DNA of 23,330 nucleotides from Sphingobacteriia bacterium (GCA_021151535.1 JAGKXC010000023.1:1-23330); one strand, 5' to 3'. Positions 14,396 to 22,547 are shown, numbered from the stretch's first letter. Numbers and translations: made by a program. Notes: generated from the sequence alone by a model not told the origin.

Positions 14396-14947
14396 ATGAG
14401 CTATATTCCAAGGTTACAAACCAAATATACAGAGGTAGTAGTTCCAGCAATGATGGAGAAATTTGCATATAAAAATGTGATGCAGATTCCTCGTATCGAG
14501 AAGGTTGTATTGAACCAGGGTGTTGGAGCTGCTGTAAATGATAAGAAATTAGTAGATGCAGCAGTAGACGAAATGTCAAAGATTTCAGGTCAAAAAGCGG
14601 TAGCTACTATGTCAAAGAAAGCAATTTCAAATTTCAAGTTGCGTGAGAAGATGCCAATCGGTGCGAAAGTTACTTTGAGAAAAGTTAAGATGTATGACTT
14701 TTTAGATCGATTGATTACCGTATCTTTGCCGCGTGTTCGTGATTTCCAAGGATTGGAAGTTAAGGGATTTGACGGAAGAGGTAATTTCACAATGGGTATT
14801 ACTGAACAGATCATTTTCCCTGAGATCGACATTGACAAAGTAAACAAAATCACCGGTATGGATATCACAGTTGTTACAACTGCGACCAACGACGAGGAAT
14901 GTTTAGAATTGTTGAGAAATATGGGCTTTCCTTTTAAAAAGAAATAA
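14396..14947 (+). CDS. rplE: 50S ribosomal protein L5 (uL5)
   Basis: L5 of 183 aa; with L18 it binds 5S rRNA in the central protuberance and touches P-site tRNA. Recognised by MQIPRIEKVVLNQGVGAA, the LREKMPIGAKVTLRK block, VRDFQGLEVKGFDGRGNFTM and the EIDIDKVNKITGMDI stretch. Standard length. A 16-bp AT-rich gap separates it from rplX. Confidence 0.98.
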   Translation: MSYIPRLQTKYTEVVVPAMMEKFAYKNVMQIPRIEKVVLNQGVGAAVNDKKLVDAAVDEMSKISGQKAVATMSKKAISNFKLREKMPIGAKVTLRKVKMYDFLDRLITVSLPRVRDFQGLEVKGFDGRGNFTMGITEQIIFPEIDIDKVNKITGMDITVVTTATNDEECLELLRNMGFPFKKK

Positions 14948-14950
14948 GCA

Positions 14951-15220
14951 ATGGCAAAAGAATCAATAAAGGCTAGACAGCGCAAACGCGAAGCTATGGT
15001 AGCTCGTTATGCAGAAAAGCGCGCAAAATTGAAGGCTGAAGGTAATTACGATGCTCTTCAATTAATTCCACGCAACGCTTCTCCAGTTCGTTTGCGTAAT
15101 CGTTGTAAGTTAACTGGTCGTCCACGTGGATATATGCGTACCTTCGGTATTTGCAGAAACCAGTTTCGTCAATTAGCCAGTGATGGTAAAATCCCAGGAG
15201 TAACCAAATCCAGTTGGTAA
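14951..15220 (+). CDS. rpsN: 30S ribosomal protein S14 (uS14), zinc-independent form
   Basis: S14 of 89 aa in the 30S head. It is the long form that lacks the CxxC zinc knuckles of the short 61-aa type: only two Cys remain (RNRCKLTGR and FGICR), too few for a zinc site. The conserved ending is RGYMRTFGICRNQFRQLA followed by GKIPGVTKSSW. Starts 3 bp after rplE. Confidence 0.98.
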   Translation: MAKESIKARQRKREAMVARYAEKRAKLKAEGNYDALQLIPRNASPVRLRNRCKLTGRPRGYMRTFGICRNQFRQLASDGKIPGVTKSSW

Positions 15221-15232
15221 TAAAATAAAGTA

Positions 15233-15628
15233 ATGACAGATCCAATTTCAGATTATTTGACCCGTTTGAGGAACGCGATTAAGGCTAGTCACCGTATCGT
15301 TGAGATTCCTGCAAGCAATTTAAAGAAGGAAATTACCCGCGTATTGTACGAGAAGGGTTATATCCTTAAGTATAAGTTTGAAGAAACCGATAACAAACAA
15401 GGTGTAATTAAAATTGCATTGAAATACAACAACAACCGTACAAACGCGATTTCCAAATTGGATCGTGTAAGTACACCAGGTTTGCGTAGATATTCAAATG
15501 CAGATGAGATGCCAAGAGTGTTGAACGGTTTAGGTATTGCAATCATTTCTACTAGCAAAGGTGTTATGACCGATAAAGAGGCTCGTACATTGGGTGTTGG
15601 TGGAGAAGTATTGTGTTTTGTATCATAA
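15233..15628 (+). CDS. rpsH: 30S ribosomal protein S8 (uS8)
   Basis: S8 of 131 aa, a primary binder in the 16S central domain. Recognised by MTDPISDYLTRLRNAIKA, RVSTPGLRRY and the C-terminal ISTSKGVMTDKEARTLGVGG. In E. coli S8 represses the spc operon by binding the L5 region of the mRNA; I did not find a comparable structure by eye. A-rich leader, no Shine-Dalgarno. Confidence 0.98.
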   Translation: MTDPISDYLTRLRNAIKASHRIVEIPASNLKKEITRVLYEKGYILKYKFEETDNKQGVIKIALKYNNNRTNAISKLDRVSTPGLRRYSNADEMPRVLNGLGIAIISTSKGVMTDKEARTLGVGGEVLCFVS

Positions 15629-15649
15629 TAAAAAAATAGAATTTAATAA

Positions 15650-16204
15650 ATGTCACGCGTAGGAAAAATGCCAATTACCCTTCCAGCCGGTGTAACCGTG
15701 TCTTTGAACAACGGGGTGTTGGTGGCTAAAGGCCCAAAAGGAGAAGTGTCACAAGCGATTCATGAAGATATGCAAATCAACGTGGATGGCTCTGTTTTGA
15801 CAGTCAATCGCCCAAGCGACAGCAAGATGCACAAGAGTTTGCATGGCTTGTATCGCGCTTTAATTTTCAACATGGTTGCTGGAGTTAGCGAAGGCCACAA
15901 AGTTGTGCAAGAATTGGTGGGTGTAGGTTACAAAGTATCTAACCAAGGTAACTTGGTGGAGTTTGTATTGGGATACTCTCACAAAATTATGTTAGAAATT
16001 CCTTCAGAAATTAAGGTTACTACCGAAACTTTGAAGGGTAAGAACCCGACTATTACAATGGAATGTGCCGACAAGCAATTGTTGGGACAGGTAGCAGCTA
16101 AGATTCGTTCATTCCGTAAGCCTGAGCCATACAAAGGAAAAGGTATTCGTTTTGAGAACGAGGTATTGCGTAGAAAAGCTGGTAAGTCTGCGTCTAAGAA
16201 ATAA
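15650..16204 (+). CDS. rplF: 50S ribosomal protein L6 (uL6)
   Basis: L6 of 184 aa, near the sarcin-ricin loop and factor-binding site. Two similar domains are visible: the N-terminal MSRVGKMPITLPAGV segment with VAKGPKGE, and the C-terminal VGVGYKVSNQGNLVEFVLGY and the RKPEPYKGKGIRFENEVL block. Complete. The 21-bp gap from rpsH is AT-rich with no promoter match. Confidence 0.98.
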   Translation: MSRVGKMPITLPAGVTVSLNNGVLVAKGPKGEVSQAIHEDMQINVDGSVLTVNRPSDSKMHKSLHGLYRALIFNMVAGVSEGHKVVQELVGVGYKVSNQGNLVEFVLGYSHKIMLEIPSEIKVTTETLKGKNPTITMECADKQLLGQVAAKIRSFRKPEPYKGKGIRFENEVLRRKAGKSASKK

Positions 16205-16210
16205 GGAGGA
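16203..16210 (+). promoter_or_regulatory. Strong Shine-Dalgarno before rplR
   Basis: AAGGAGGA overlaps the rplF stop and lies 6 nt before the rplR ATG at 16217. Core and spacing are near ideal. Together with the rplP site it stands out from the A-rich, Shine-Dalgarno-free leaders of most neighbours. Confidence 0.7.
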
Positions 16211-16216
16211 ATTGTT

Positions 16217-16585
16217 ATGTCAACTACACAAAACATTAAAAAGAAACTTAAAAAAGATAAAATCAAGCGTAGAATTCGTGGTAAGGTTTCTGGAACAGCT
16301 GCTCGTCCGAGATTGTCTGTTTTCAGAAGTAACTCGGATATTTATGTTCAGATAATTGATGATGCTAATGGTACAACGCTTTGTGCGGCATCTTCAAGAG
16401 AAGCGGCTTTGGCTGCGAAAAAAGAGACCAAGACTGCAAAAGCAGGTGAGGTTGGGAAATTAATTGCAAGCAGAGCTATTGCAGCAGGTATTACAACAGT
16501 AATATTTGATCGTGGTGGTAACTTGTATCATGGTAGAGTTAAAAGTTTGGCAGAAGGAGCCCGCGAGGGAGGTCTTCAATTCTAA
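16217..16585 (+). CDS. rplR: 50S ribosomal protein L18 (uL18)
   Basis: L18 of 122 aa, which binds 5S rRNA with L5. Recognised by KDKIKRRIRGKVSGTAARPR, LSVFRSNSDIYVQIIDD and the ending FDRGGNLYHGRVKSLAEGAR. The N-terminus is Lys-rich as usual. Initiation is probably supported by the AAGGAGGA 6 nt upstream. Confidence 0.98.
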   Translation: MSTTQNIKKKLKKDKIKRRIRGKVSGTAARPRLSVFRSNSDIYVQIIDDANGTTLCAASSREAALAAKKETKTAKAGEVGKLIASRAIAAGITTVIFDRGGNLYHGRVKSLAEGAREGGLQF

Positions 16586-16596
16586 AGAAAATCGAA

Positions 16597-17115
16597 ATGT
16601 CTAATAAGAATATTGTACGTGTAAGACCGAGTGAACTAACCTTAACTGAAAAGGTAGTTGCCATTAACCGTGTTGCTAAGGTAACCAAGGGTGGTCGTAC
16701 TTTCAGTTTCACTGCTTTGGTAGTAGTGGGTGATGGTAAAGGCATTGTAGGTCATGGTTTGGGTAAATCTGGTGAAGTAACAGACGCGATTAACAAGGGA
16801 ATTGAAGATGCGAAGAAGAATTTGATTCGCGTTCCTGTAATTAATGGTACTGTACCTCATGAGCAGATTGGTAAATTTGGTGGAGGTTTTATTTTCTTGA
16901 AGCCTGCGTCTCATGGTACTGGAGTAATTGCTGGTGGTGCGATGCGTGCTGTTTTGGAAAGTGCTGGTATTACAGACGTATTGGCAAAGTCTAAAGGCTC
17001 TTCAAATCCTCATAACGTGGTAAAGGCTACCTTTGATGCGTTGATTAAGATGCGTGATCCATTGACTGTTGCTCAGATGCGTGGAATCAGCATGAAAAAA
17101 GTGTTTAACGGATAA
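16597..17115 (+). CDS. rpsE: 30S ribosomal protein S5 (uS5)
   Basis: S5 of 172 aa, involved in mRNA helicase activity and decoding fidelity. The N-terminal double-stranded-RNA-binding-like domain has LTEKVVAINRVAKVTKGGRT and the VVGDGKGIVGHGLGKSGEV block. The C-terminal domain has PASHGTGVIAGGAMRAVLES and SSNPHNVVKATFDAL. Complete. Eleven bp after rplR, no Shine-Dalgarno. Confidence 0.98.
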   Translation: MSNKNIVRVRPSELTLTEKVVAINRVAKVTKGGRTFSFTALVVVGDGKGIVGHGLGKSGEVTDAINKGIEDAKKNLIRVPVINGTVPHEQIGKFGGGFIFLKPASHGTGVIAGGAMRAVLESAGITDVLAKSKGSSNPHNVVKATFDALIKMRDPLTVAQMRGISMKKVFNG

Positions 17116-17126
17116 TACTTACAGAA

Positions 17127-17309
17127 ATGGCAAAAGTTAAAATTACGCAAGTTAAAAGCGGTATTGGATATCCAAAAAACCAAAAGGCTACATTAAAGGC
17201 TTTGGGTTTGAGAAAGATGCATGCATCTAGAACATTGGAATTAAATGCTCAGTTAGAAGGGATGATTCGCACTGTGAATCATTTGTTAAAAGTTGAAAAC
17301 GCAGATTAA
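17127..17309 (+). CDS. rpmD: 50S ribosomal protein L30 (uL30)
   Basis: L30 of 60 aa, a small protein on the 50S surface. Recognised by KITQVKSGIGYPKNQKATLK and ALGLRKMHASRTLE. Normal bacterial length. L30 is missing in some bacterial lineages but present here. Confidence 0.97.
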   Translation: MAKVKITQVKSGIGYPKNQKATLKALGLRKMHASRTLELNAQLEGMIRTVNHLLKVENAD

Positions 17310-17316
17310 AAACAGT

Positions 17317-17766
17317 ATGAATCTAAGTAATCTTAAACCTGCAGCAGGTTCAGTTAAGAAAAGTAAAAGAATTGGCCGTGGTCAAGGTTCTGGTAAAGGC
17401 GGAACTTCTACTAAGGGTCATAAGGGTGCGCAATCACGTACCGGTTATAGCCGTAAGGTTGGTTTCGAAGGTGGTCAAATGCCTTTGCAACGTCGTATTC
17501 CAAAAGGTGGCTTCAAAAACATCAACAGAGTTGAGTATGCAGCTATCAATTTAGACGTATTGCAAACTTTGGCTGAAACCATGAATCTTTCTAAAATCGA
17601 TCACGAATTATTGGTTTCTAAACATTTGGTTGGAAAGCGTGAGTTAGTGAAAGTTTTGGGTAGAGGAGAAGTTAAAGCTAAAATCGAAGTACACGCTCAC
17701 AAATTTAGTGCTACTGCAAAAGCGGCTATCGAAGCTGCTGGTGGAAGCGCACACGAAATCGCTTAA
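17317..17766 (+). CDS. rplO: 50S ribosomal protein L15 (uL15)
   Basis: L15 of 149 aa, a late-assembly protein reaching deep into 23S rRNA. The extended glycine-rich N-terminus (GRGQGSGKGGTSTKGHKGAQ) and the YSRKVGFEGGQMPLQRRIPK block identify it. The ATG at 17317 begins the conserved MNLSNLKPAAGS; an in-frame start at 17293 lies inside rpmD. Seven bp after rpmD. Confidence 0.97.
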   Translation: MNLSNLKPAAGSVKKSKRIGRGQGSGKGGTSTKGHKGAQSRTGYSRKVGFEGGQMPLQRRIPKGGFKNINRVEYAAINLDVLQTLAETMNLSKIDHELLVSKHLVGKRELVKVLGRGEVKAKIEVHAHKFSATAKAAIEAAGGSAHEIA

Positions 17767-17777
17767 TAATCTTTTTC

Positions 17778-19148
17778 ATGAAGAAGCTGATCGAAACTTT
17801 AAAACATATCTGGTCTATTGAGGACTTACGCAAGCGTATTACTTACACTTTGTTGTTGTTAGTTATATATCGTTTGGGTTCGTTCGTGATTTTGCCAGGT
17901 ATTGACAGCGAAGCGTTGGAAGGATTGAATTCACAAACCAAGAATAACATTTTGGGATTGATCAATACTTTCGCTGGTGGAGCGTTTGCACGTGGAGCCA
18001 TTTTCGCTTTGGGTATCATGCCTTATATTTCAGCTTCTATCTTCATGCAGCTGATCACAATCGCGGTACCTGCATTTCAACGTATGCAGAAGGAGGGAGA
18101 AGAAGGTAGAAGAAAAATCAACCAATATACTCGCTTGCTAACAATTGCATTTACCGCAGTTCAGGCTTTTGGATATTTGAGTACTATCGCCAATAACCCA
18201 CAGAATGCTGGTGCATTGCTTTATAATTTTAGTGACGTCATCTCCAAAGAGATGTTTATGTTCACCAATATTGTATTGCTAACTGCTGGTACGATGTTTA
18301 CAATGTGGTTGGGTGAGCGTATTACGGATAGAGGTTTGGGTAACGGTATTAGCTTGATCATTATGGTGGGTATTATCGCAAGAATGCCATCTGCTTTGAT
18401 CAGTGAAGTGTTATTGAGAATTTCTAAGGGTGGTATTATTGTTGTTATCATTGAATTGGTGATTTGGTTTATGGTTATCATGGGTGTAATTATGTTAACT
18501 CAAGGTACTCGTAAAATCACTATCAACTACGCGAAGCGTGTAATTGGTAACAGACAATATGGTGGTGCACGTCAGTATTTGCCAATCAAGATTTTGGCTG
18601 CTGGTGTTATGCCAATCATTTTTGCTCAAGCGATATTGTTCTTACCAGCTACTATTGGTAGTTTGTACAGCGCAGACAATACGCCTCCACAGTTTTTGAT
18701 GTCTTTGATGAATCCTAACGGATTTTGGCACAATGCGATATTGATTTTGTTAATCATCGTGTTCACTTACTTCTACACTGCGATTATTTTTAATCCAGTT
18801 CAGATGGCAGATGATATGAAGAGAAACAACGGATTTATCCCTGGAATTAAGCCAGGTAAGCAAACTGCCAACTTCATCGACAGTGTAATTTCCAGAATTA
18901 CTTTCCCCGGAGCAGTGTTCATTAGTATGGTAGCGTTATTGCCTGTTTTGGCAAACGTTGCTAACGTGAATCCTGAATTTGCTCAGTTCTATGGTGGTAC
19001 TAGCTTACTAATTTTGGTAGGTGTTGTACTGGATACATTGCAGCAAATTGACAGTTACTTATTGATGCGTAAATATGACGGATTGATGAGTGGCGGAGGA
19101 AGAATGAAAGGAAGAATGACAAACCAAATGTCACAAGTTGATTTTTAA
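17778..19148 (+). CDS. secY: Preprotein translocase subunit SecY
   Basis: SecY of 456 aa, the inner-membrane protein-conducting channel that works with SecE, SecG and SecA. Ten membrane segments are expected; clear ones begin at ITYTLLLLVIYRLGSFVILP and FALGIMPYISASIFMQLI, with others throughout. The cytoplasmic loop NRQYGGARQYLPIKI is the conserved SecA/ribosome contact region. It is preceded by the usual amphipathic N-terminal helix. In many bacteria adk and map follow secY; both are missing here. A consensus promoter begins at its very 3' end and spans the 37-bp gap to infA. Confidence 0.98.
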   Translation: MKKLIETLKHIWSIEDLRKRITYTLLLLVIYRLGSFVILPGIDSEALEGLNSQTKNNILGLINTFAGGAFARGAIFALGIMPYISASIFMQLITIAVPAFQRMQKEGEEGRRKINQYTRLLTIAFTAVQAFGYLSTIANNPQNAGALLYNFSDVISKEMFMFTNIVLLTAGTMFTMWLGERITDRGLGNGISLIIMVGIIARMPSALISEVLLRISKGGIIVVIIELVIWFMVIMGVIMLTQGTRKITINYAKRVIGNRQYGGARQYLPIKILAAGVMPIIFAQAILFLPATIGSLYSADNTPPQFLMSLMNPNGFWHNAILILLIIVFTYFYTAIIFNPVQMADDMKRNNGFIPGIKPGKQTANFIDSVISRITFPGAVFISMVALLPVLANVANVNPEFAQFYGGTSLLILVGVVLDTLQQIDSYLLMRKYDGLMSGGGRMKGRMTNQMSQVDF

Positions 19149-19168
19149 AGAATAAAGTATTAATTTTG
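19138..19168 (+). promoter_or_regulatory. Internal consensus promoter before infA
   Basis: TTG (19138-19140, inside the last secY codons), a 20-nt spacer and TAATTTTG (19161-19168), followed by CA, match the Bacteroidota primary-sigma consensus exactly. Spacer length equals that of the rpsL promoter. The -7 box ends 17 nt before the infA ATG. It would transcribe infA to rplQ, including rpoA, independently of the upstream genes. Use is inferred. Confidence 0.7.
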
Positions 19169-19185
19169 CAGCCCTTTTAAAGTCA

Positions 19186-19404
19186 ATGCCAAAACAAGAT
19201 GCTATAAAACAAGACGGAATTATCCAGGAGGCTTTGTCCAACGCGATGTTCCGAGTGCGCCTAGAGAACGGTCATGAAGTTATCTGTACGATCTCTGGAA
19301 AAATGCGCATGCACTATATCCGCATCCTGCCAGGCGATAAGGTACAAGTTGAAATGTCACCTTATGATTTAACTAGAGGTCGCATCTCTTACAGATATAA
19401 GTAA
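19186..19404 (+). CDS. infA: Translation initiation factor IF-1
   Basis: IF-1 of 72 aa, an S1/OB-fold protein that sits in the 30S A site during initiation. Recognised by DGIIQEALSNAMFRVRLENG and SGKMRMHYIRILPGDKV. Exactly the usual length. It opens the alpha section behind a consensus promoter, 37 bp after secY, with no Shine-Dalgarno in the leader. Confidence 0.98.
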   Translation: MPKQDAIKQDGIIQEALSNAMFRVRLENGHEVICTISGKMRMHYIRILPGDKVQVEMSPYDLTRGRISYRYK

Positions 19405-19409
19405 AAAAC

Positions 19410-19526
19410 ATGAAAGTTAGAACCGCAGTGAAAAAACGCAGCGCTGACTGCAAAATCGTACGTCGCAAAGGAAAGGTGTACGTTATTAACAAGAAGAACC
19501 CTAAGTACAAGCAAAGACAAGGATAA
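19410..19526 (+). CDS. rpmJ: 50S ribosomal protein L36 (bL36), zinc-ligand-poor form
   Basis: L36 of 38 aa, a small late-assembly 50S protein. The sequence starts MKVRTAVKKRSADCKIVRRK and ends in the family signature KQRQG. The zinc-binding form has ligands at C11, C14, C27 and H33; here these are S11, C14, N27 and Y33, so it cannot bind zinc in the normal way. This zinc-independent variant is known in Bacteroidota. Too short for many automatic gene finders. Starts 5 bp after infA; rpsM begins 6 bp later. Confidence 0.96.
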   Translation: MKVRTAVKKRSADCKIVRRKGKVYVINKKNPKYKQRQG

Positions 19527-19532
19527 ACCATA

Positions 19533-19910
19533 ATGGCCAGGATAGCAGGTATAGATCTTCCCAAGAACAAGAGAGGTGTGATAGGACTCACCTACATTTA
19601 TGGGATTGGTAACAGCACCGCCGTAGCAATATTAGATGCGGCAGGTATTAGTCATGACAAAAAAGTTAATGAGTGGAACGACGATGAGTTGGCTGCCATT
19701 CGTAACTTTATCTCAACTAACTTAAAGACCGAGGGTGAACTTCGTTCTGAGGTACAGTTGAACATCAAGCGATTGATGGATATTGGTTGCTACCGCGGGC
19801 AACGTCACCGTAAAGGATTGCCAGTTCGTGGACAGAGCACCAAAACCAATGCTCGTACACGTAAAGGTAAGCGTAAGACTGTAGCTGGTAAGAAAAAGGC
19901 TACCAAATAA
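19533..19910 (+). CDS. rpsM: 30S ribosomal protein S13 (uS13)
   Basis: S13 of 125 aa in the 30S head, touching P-site tRNA and bridging to L5. Recognised by MARIAGIDLPKNKRGVIGLT, YIYGIGNSTA, and RGQRHRKGLPVRGQSTKTNA. The C-terminal tail is Lys-rich, as expected for the P-site contact. AAGGA overlaps the rpmJ end but is 9 nt away. Confidence 0.98.
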   Translation: MARIAGIDLPKNKRGVIGLTYIYGIGNSTAVAILDAAGISHDKKVNEWNDDELAAIRNFISTNLKTEGELRSEVQLNIKRLMDIGCYRGQRHRKGLPVRGQSTKTNARTRKGKRKTVAGKKKATK

Positions 19911-19928
19911 TTAGTATAGAGAATTATC

Positions 19929-20321
19929 ATGGCAAACACCAATAAGAAAAAAGTACAGAAGAAGAAGGTGAAAGTTGATCCAATGGGTCAAGTTCATATC
20001 CATGCTACTTTCAACAACATTATAGTATCTGTTACAAACACAGACGGACAGGTAATCAGCTGGTCTAGTGCGGGTAAAATGGGCTTCCGTGGCTCAAAGA
20101 AGAATACCCCATATGCTGCTCAGGTTGCATGTTTGGATTGTGCTAAGGTTGCATTTGATGCGGGTTTACGCAAGGTTGATGTTTTTGTTAAAGGCCCAGG
20201 AAGCGGACGTGACAGTGCGATTCGTAACTTACAAACAGTAGGTTTGGAAGTACAATCTATTACTGATATCACTCCATTGCCACACAATGGCTGTCGTCCT
20301 CCTAAGCGTAGAAGAGTTTAA
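19929..20321 (+). CDS. rpsK: 30S ribosomal protein S11 (uS11)
   Basis: S11 of 130 aa on the 30S platform. Recognised by VHIHATFNNIIVSVTNTDG, SSAGKMGFRGSKKNTPYAAQ and the ending PLPHNGCRPPKRRRV, which includes the Asn-Gly that becomes isoaspartate in E. coli. The N-terminal extension is Lys-rich. Confidence 0.98.
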   Translation: MANTNKKKVQKKKVKVDPMGQVHIHATFNNIIVSVTNTDGQVISWSSAGKMGFRGSKKNTPYAAQVACLDCAKVAFDAGLRKVDVFVKGPGSGRDSAIRNLQTVGLEVQSITDITPLPHNGCRPPKRRRV

Positions 20322-20341
20322 TTTAATAAGCAAAGTAAAAA

Positions 20342-20947
20342 ATGGCAAGATATAGAGGTCCCAAATCCAAAGTTTCTCGTAGATTCCGTGAGCCTATTTT
20401 CGGTAAAGACAAGGCTTTGGAGAGAAAAAATTATGGCCCAGGTCAGCATGGTAATTCACGCCGTCGCCCTAAGCAATCTGAATACGCAATTCAGTTAGCT
20501 GAGAAGCAAAAAGCTAAATATATTTATGGCTTATTGGAGAAGCAGTTTAGAAATACTTTCAAGAAAGCTGCTGCGAAAAAAGGAATTACTGGTGAAAACC
20601 TGTTGAAGTTTTTAGAAGCACGTTTGGATAACGCAGTATACCGTATGGGTATTGCTCCAACTCGTCGTGCTGCACGTCAGTTAGTAGGTCACTGCCACAT
20701 CACTGTAAATGGTGAAGTAGTAAACATCCCTAGCTTTAACTTGCGTCCTGGCGACGTAGTTGCGGTACGTGAGCGTTCTAAGTCTTTAGAAGTAATCGCT
20801 AACTCAGTTAGCAAAGTTAACAACCGCTTTTCTTGGATTGAATGGAATGGCAACGATCTTACTGGTAAGTTTTTAACTTATCCTGAGCGTTCTGAAATTC
20901 CTGAAAATATCAAGGAGCAGTTGATTGTCGAACTTTATAGTAAATAA
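20342..20947 (+). CDS. rpsD: 30S ribosomal protein S4 (uS4), zinc-independent form
   Basis: S4 of 201 aa, a primary 16S binder that nucleates 30S assembly. The N-terminus MARYRGPKSKVSRRF lacks the Cys residues of the zinc-binding type. The S4 RNA-binding domain has LEARLDNAVYRMGIAPTRRA and RQLVGHCHITVNGEVVNIPS. In E. coli S4 represses the alpha operon through a pseudoknot in its leader; no such structure is evident in the short infA leader. Confidence 0.98.
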   Translation: MARYRGPKSKVSRRFREPIFGKDKALERKNYGPGQHGNSRRRPKQSEYAIQLAEKQKAKYIYGLLEKQFRNTFKKAAAKKGITGENLLKFLEARLDNAVYRMGIAPTRRAARQLVGHCHITVNGEVVNIPSFNLRPGDVVAVRERSKSLEVIANSVSKVNNRFSWIEWNGNDLTGKFLTYPERSEIPENIKEQLIVELYSK

Positions 20948-20959
20948 TCTGATCAAAAC

Positions 20960-21952
20960 ATGGGTGTTATACCTTTTCAGAAACCAAATAAAGTGGTGAT
21001 GCACAAAGCCACCGATTTTCACGGTGTATTTGAATTTTCTCCACTAGAAAAAGGCTATGGTGTTACCATTGGTAATGCCATGCGCCGTATTTTGCTGTCT
21101 TCATTGGAAGGCTATGCGATTACCACTGTAAAAATTTCTGGTGTAGACCATGAATTCAGTACTATTAAGGGAGTTGTAGAAGACGTAGTGGAGATGGTTC
21201 TGAATTTGAAGCAAGTTCGCTTTAAGGCAAATGCTTCAACCGAAGAGCAAGAGAAAATTTTTATCAGCATTAAAGGTAAAGATCAATTCTTGGCGGGCGA
21301 TATCGGCAGATATACTAACGAATTCGTGATTTTGAATCCTGAATTGGTTATCTGTAACATGGAGCCAACCGTGAATTTGGAATTAGAAATTACTGTAGGT
21401 AAGGGTAGAGGTTATGTTCCAGCTGATGAGAATAAACCAAAAGACTCTGCTATCGGATTGATTTCTGTTGATTCTATCTTTACTCCAATTCGTAACGTTA
21501 AATATTCTGTTGAAGATTTTCGTGTAGAACAAAGAACTGACTATGAAAAATTAGTTATGGAAGTTACTACAGACGGAAGTATTCACCCAGAAGAAGCAAT
21601 GAAAGAAGCTGCTCGTATCTTGATTCAGCACTTTGTATTGTTTAGCGATGAGAATATTATGCCTGAGTCTAAGGCTAGCAAAGCTGTTGAAGAAGTTGAC
21701 GAATCTTTCTTGCACATGAGAAAGATTTTGAAAACGCCTTTGGCTGATTTGGATCTTTCAGTTCGTGCTTACAACTGCTTGAAAGCTGCAGAAATCAAAA
21801 CTTTAGGTGAACTTGTAAACTATCAAATTGATGACCTTTTGAAATTCAGAAACTTCGGTAAGAAGTCTTTATCTGAATTGGAAGAATTCGTTCGTGAAAA
21901 AGGTTTGAACTTTGGTATGGATGTATCAAAATACAATTTAAACGACGACTAA
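20960..21952 (+). CDS. rpoA: RNA polymerase alpha subunit
   Basis: Alpha subunit of 330 aa, which dimerises to nucleate RNA polymerase assembly. The N-terminal domain has FSPLEKGYGVTIGNAMRRIL and VDHEFSTIKGVVEDVVE. The C-terminal domain (about 261-320) has LDLSVRAYNCLKAAEIKTLG, whose R269 and N272 correspond to the E. coli DNA-contact residues R265 and N268, plus FGKKSLSELEEF. So it should be able to contact UP elements or activators. Twelve bp after rpsD, 4 bp before rplQ. Confidence 0.98.
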   Translation: MGVIPFQKPNKVVMHKATDFHGVFEFSPLEKGYGVTIGNAMRRILLSSLEGYAITTVKISGVDHEFSTIKGVVEDVVEMVLNLKQVRFKANASTEEQEKIFISIKGKDQFLAGDIGRYTNEFVILNPELVICNMEPTVNLELEITVGKGRGYVPADENKPKDSAIGLISVDSIFTPIRNVKYSVEDFRVEQRTDYEKLVMEVTTDGSIHPEEAMKEAARILIQHFVLFSDENIMPESKASKAVEEVDESFLHMRKILKTPLADLDLSVRAYNCLKAAEIKTLGELVNYQIDDLLKFRNFGKKSLSELEEFVREKGLNFGMDVSKYNLNDD

Positions 21953-21956
21953 TTCA

Positions 21957-22526
21957 ATGAGACACGGTAAAAAGAATAATCATTTAGGACGTACATCTTC
22001 GCATCGTAAAGCGATGTTAGCGAACATGGCTTCGTCTTTGATCAAGCACAAGAGAATTATCACTACAGTAGCAAAGGCTAAAACATTACGTGTATTCGTT
22101 GAGCCTATCATTACCCGTAGTAAAGAAGCATCAACCCATAACTACAGAACTGCTTTCGCTTATTTGCAAGACAAAGAAGCAGTAAAAGAATTGTTCACAG
22201 TTGTTGGTGGTAAAGTTGCAAACAGAGCCGGTGGATACACCCGTATCTTGAAAACTGGTAATCGTGTTGGTGACAATGCTGAAATGGCGATGATTGAATT
22301 GGTAGATTTCAATGAGTTCTTCGAAGGCTTTAACGCTGACAAGAAGAAAACTACTACCCGTCGTTCTCGTCGTAGCGGTTCTGCTAAAACTGAAGATGCT
22401 ACAAAAGCTGTTAAAGCTGAAGTAGTAGCGGAGGAAGTAGTAGAAACGCCAGCTGCAGAAAATGAGTCTATCAATGAGGCTCCAGCTGCTGAATCAACTG
22501 AAGGTTCTTCAGAAGAAAACGCATAA
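21957..22526 (+). CDS. rplQ: 50S ribosomal protein L17 (bL17) with long C-terminal tail
   Basis: L17 of 189 aa near the tunnel exit. Residues 1-120 are the normal domain, with MRHGKKNNHLGRTSSHRKAM and NRAGGYTRILKTGNRVGDNA. The remainder is a low-complexity tail: a basic segment (129-139, KKKTTTRRSRR) then a long Ala/Glu/Val-rich acidic stretch to the end. E. coli L17 is 127 aa, so the tail adds about 60. Acidic L17 tails occur in other Bacteroidota; their function is unknown. Last gene of the cluster, followed by a terminator. Confidence 0.97.
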   Translation: MRHGKKNNHLGRTSSHRKAMLANMASSLIKHKRIITTVAKAKTLRVFVEPIITRSKEASTHNYRTAFAYLQDKEAVKELFTVVGGKVANRAGGYTRILKTGNRVGDNAEMAMIELVDFNEFFEGFNADKKKTTTRRSRRSGSAKTEDATKAVKAEVVAEEVVETPAAENESINEAPAAESTEGSSEENA

Positions 22527-22547
22527 GTTAATTTTTTTCATGATAAA

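Noticed and set aside
5634..22526. A hidden novel system inside the ribosomal cluster
   Set aside because: Every gene in this stretch is a recognised housekeeping gene in conserved order, and no gap is long enough for an extra gene.
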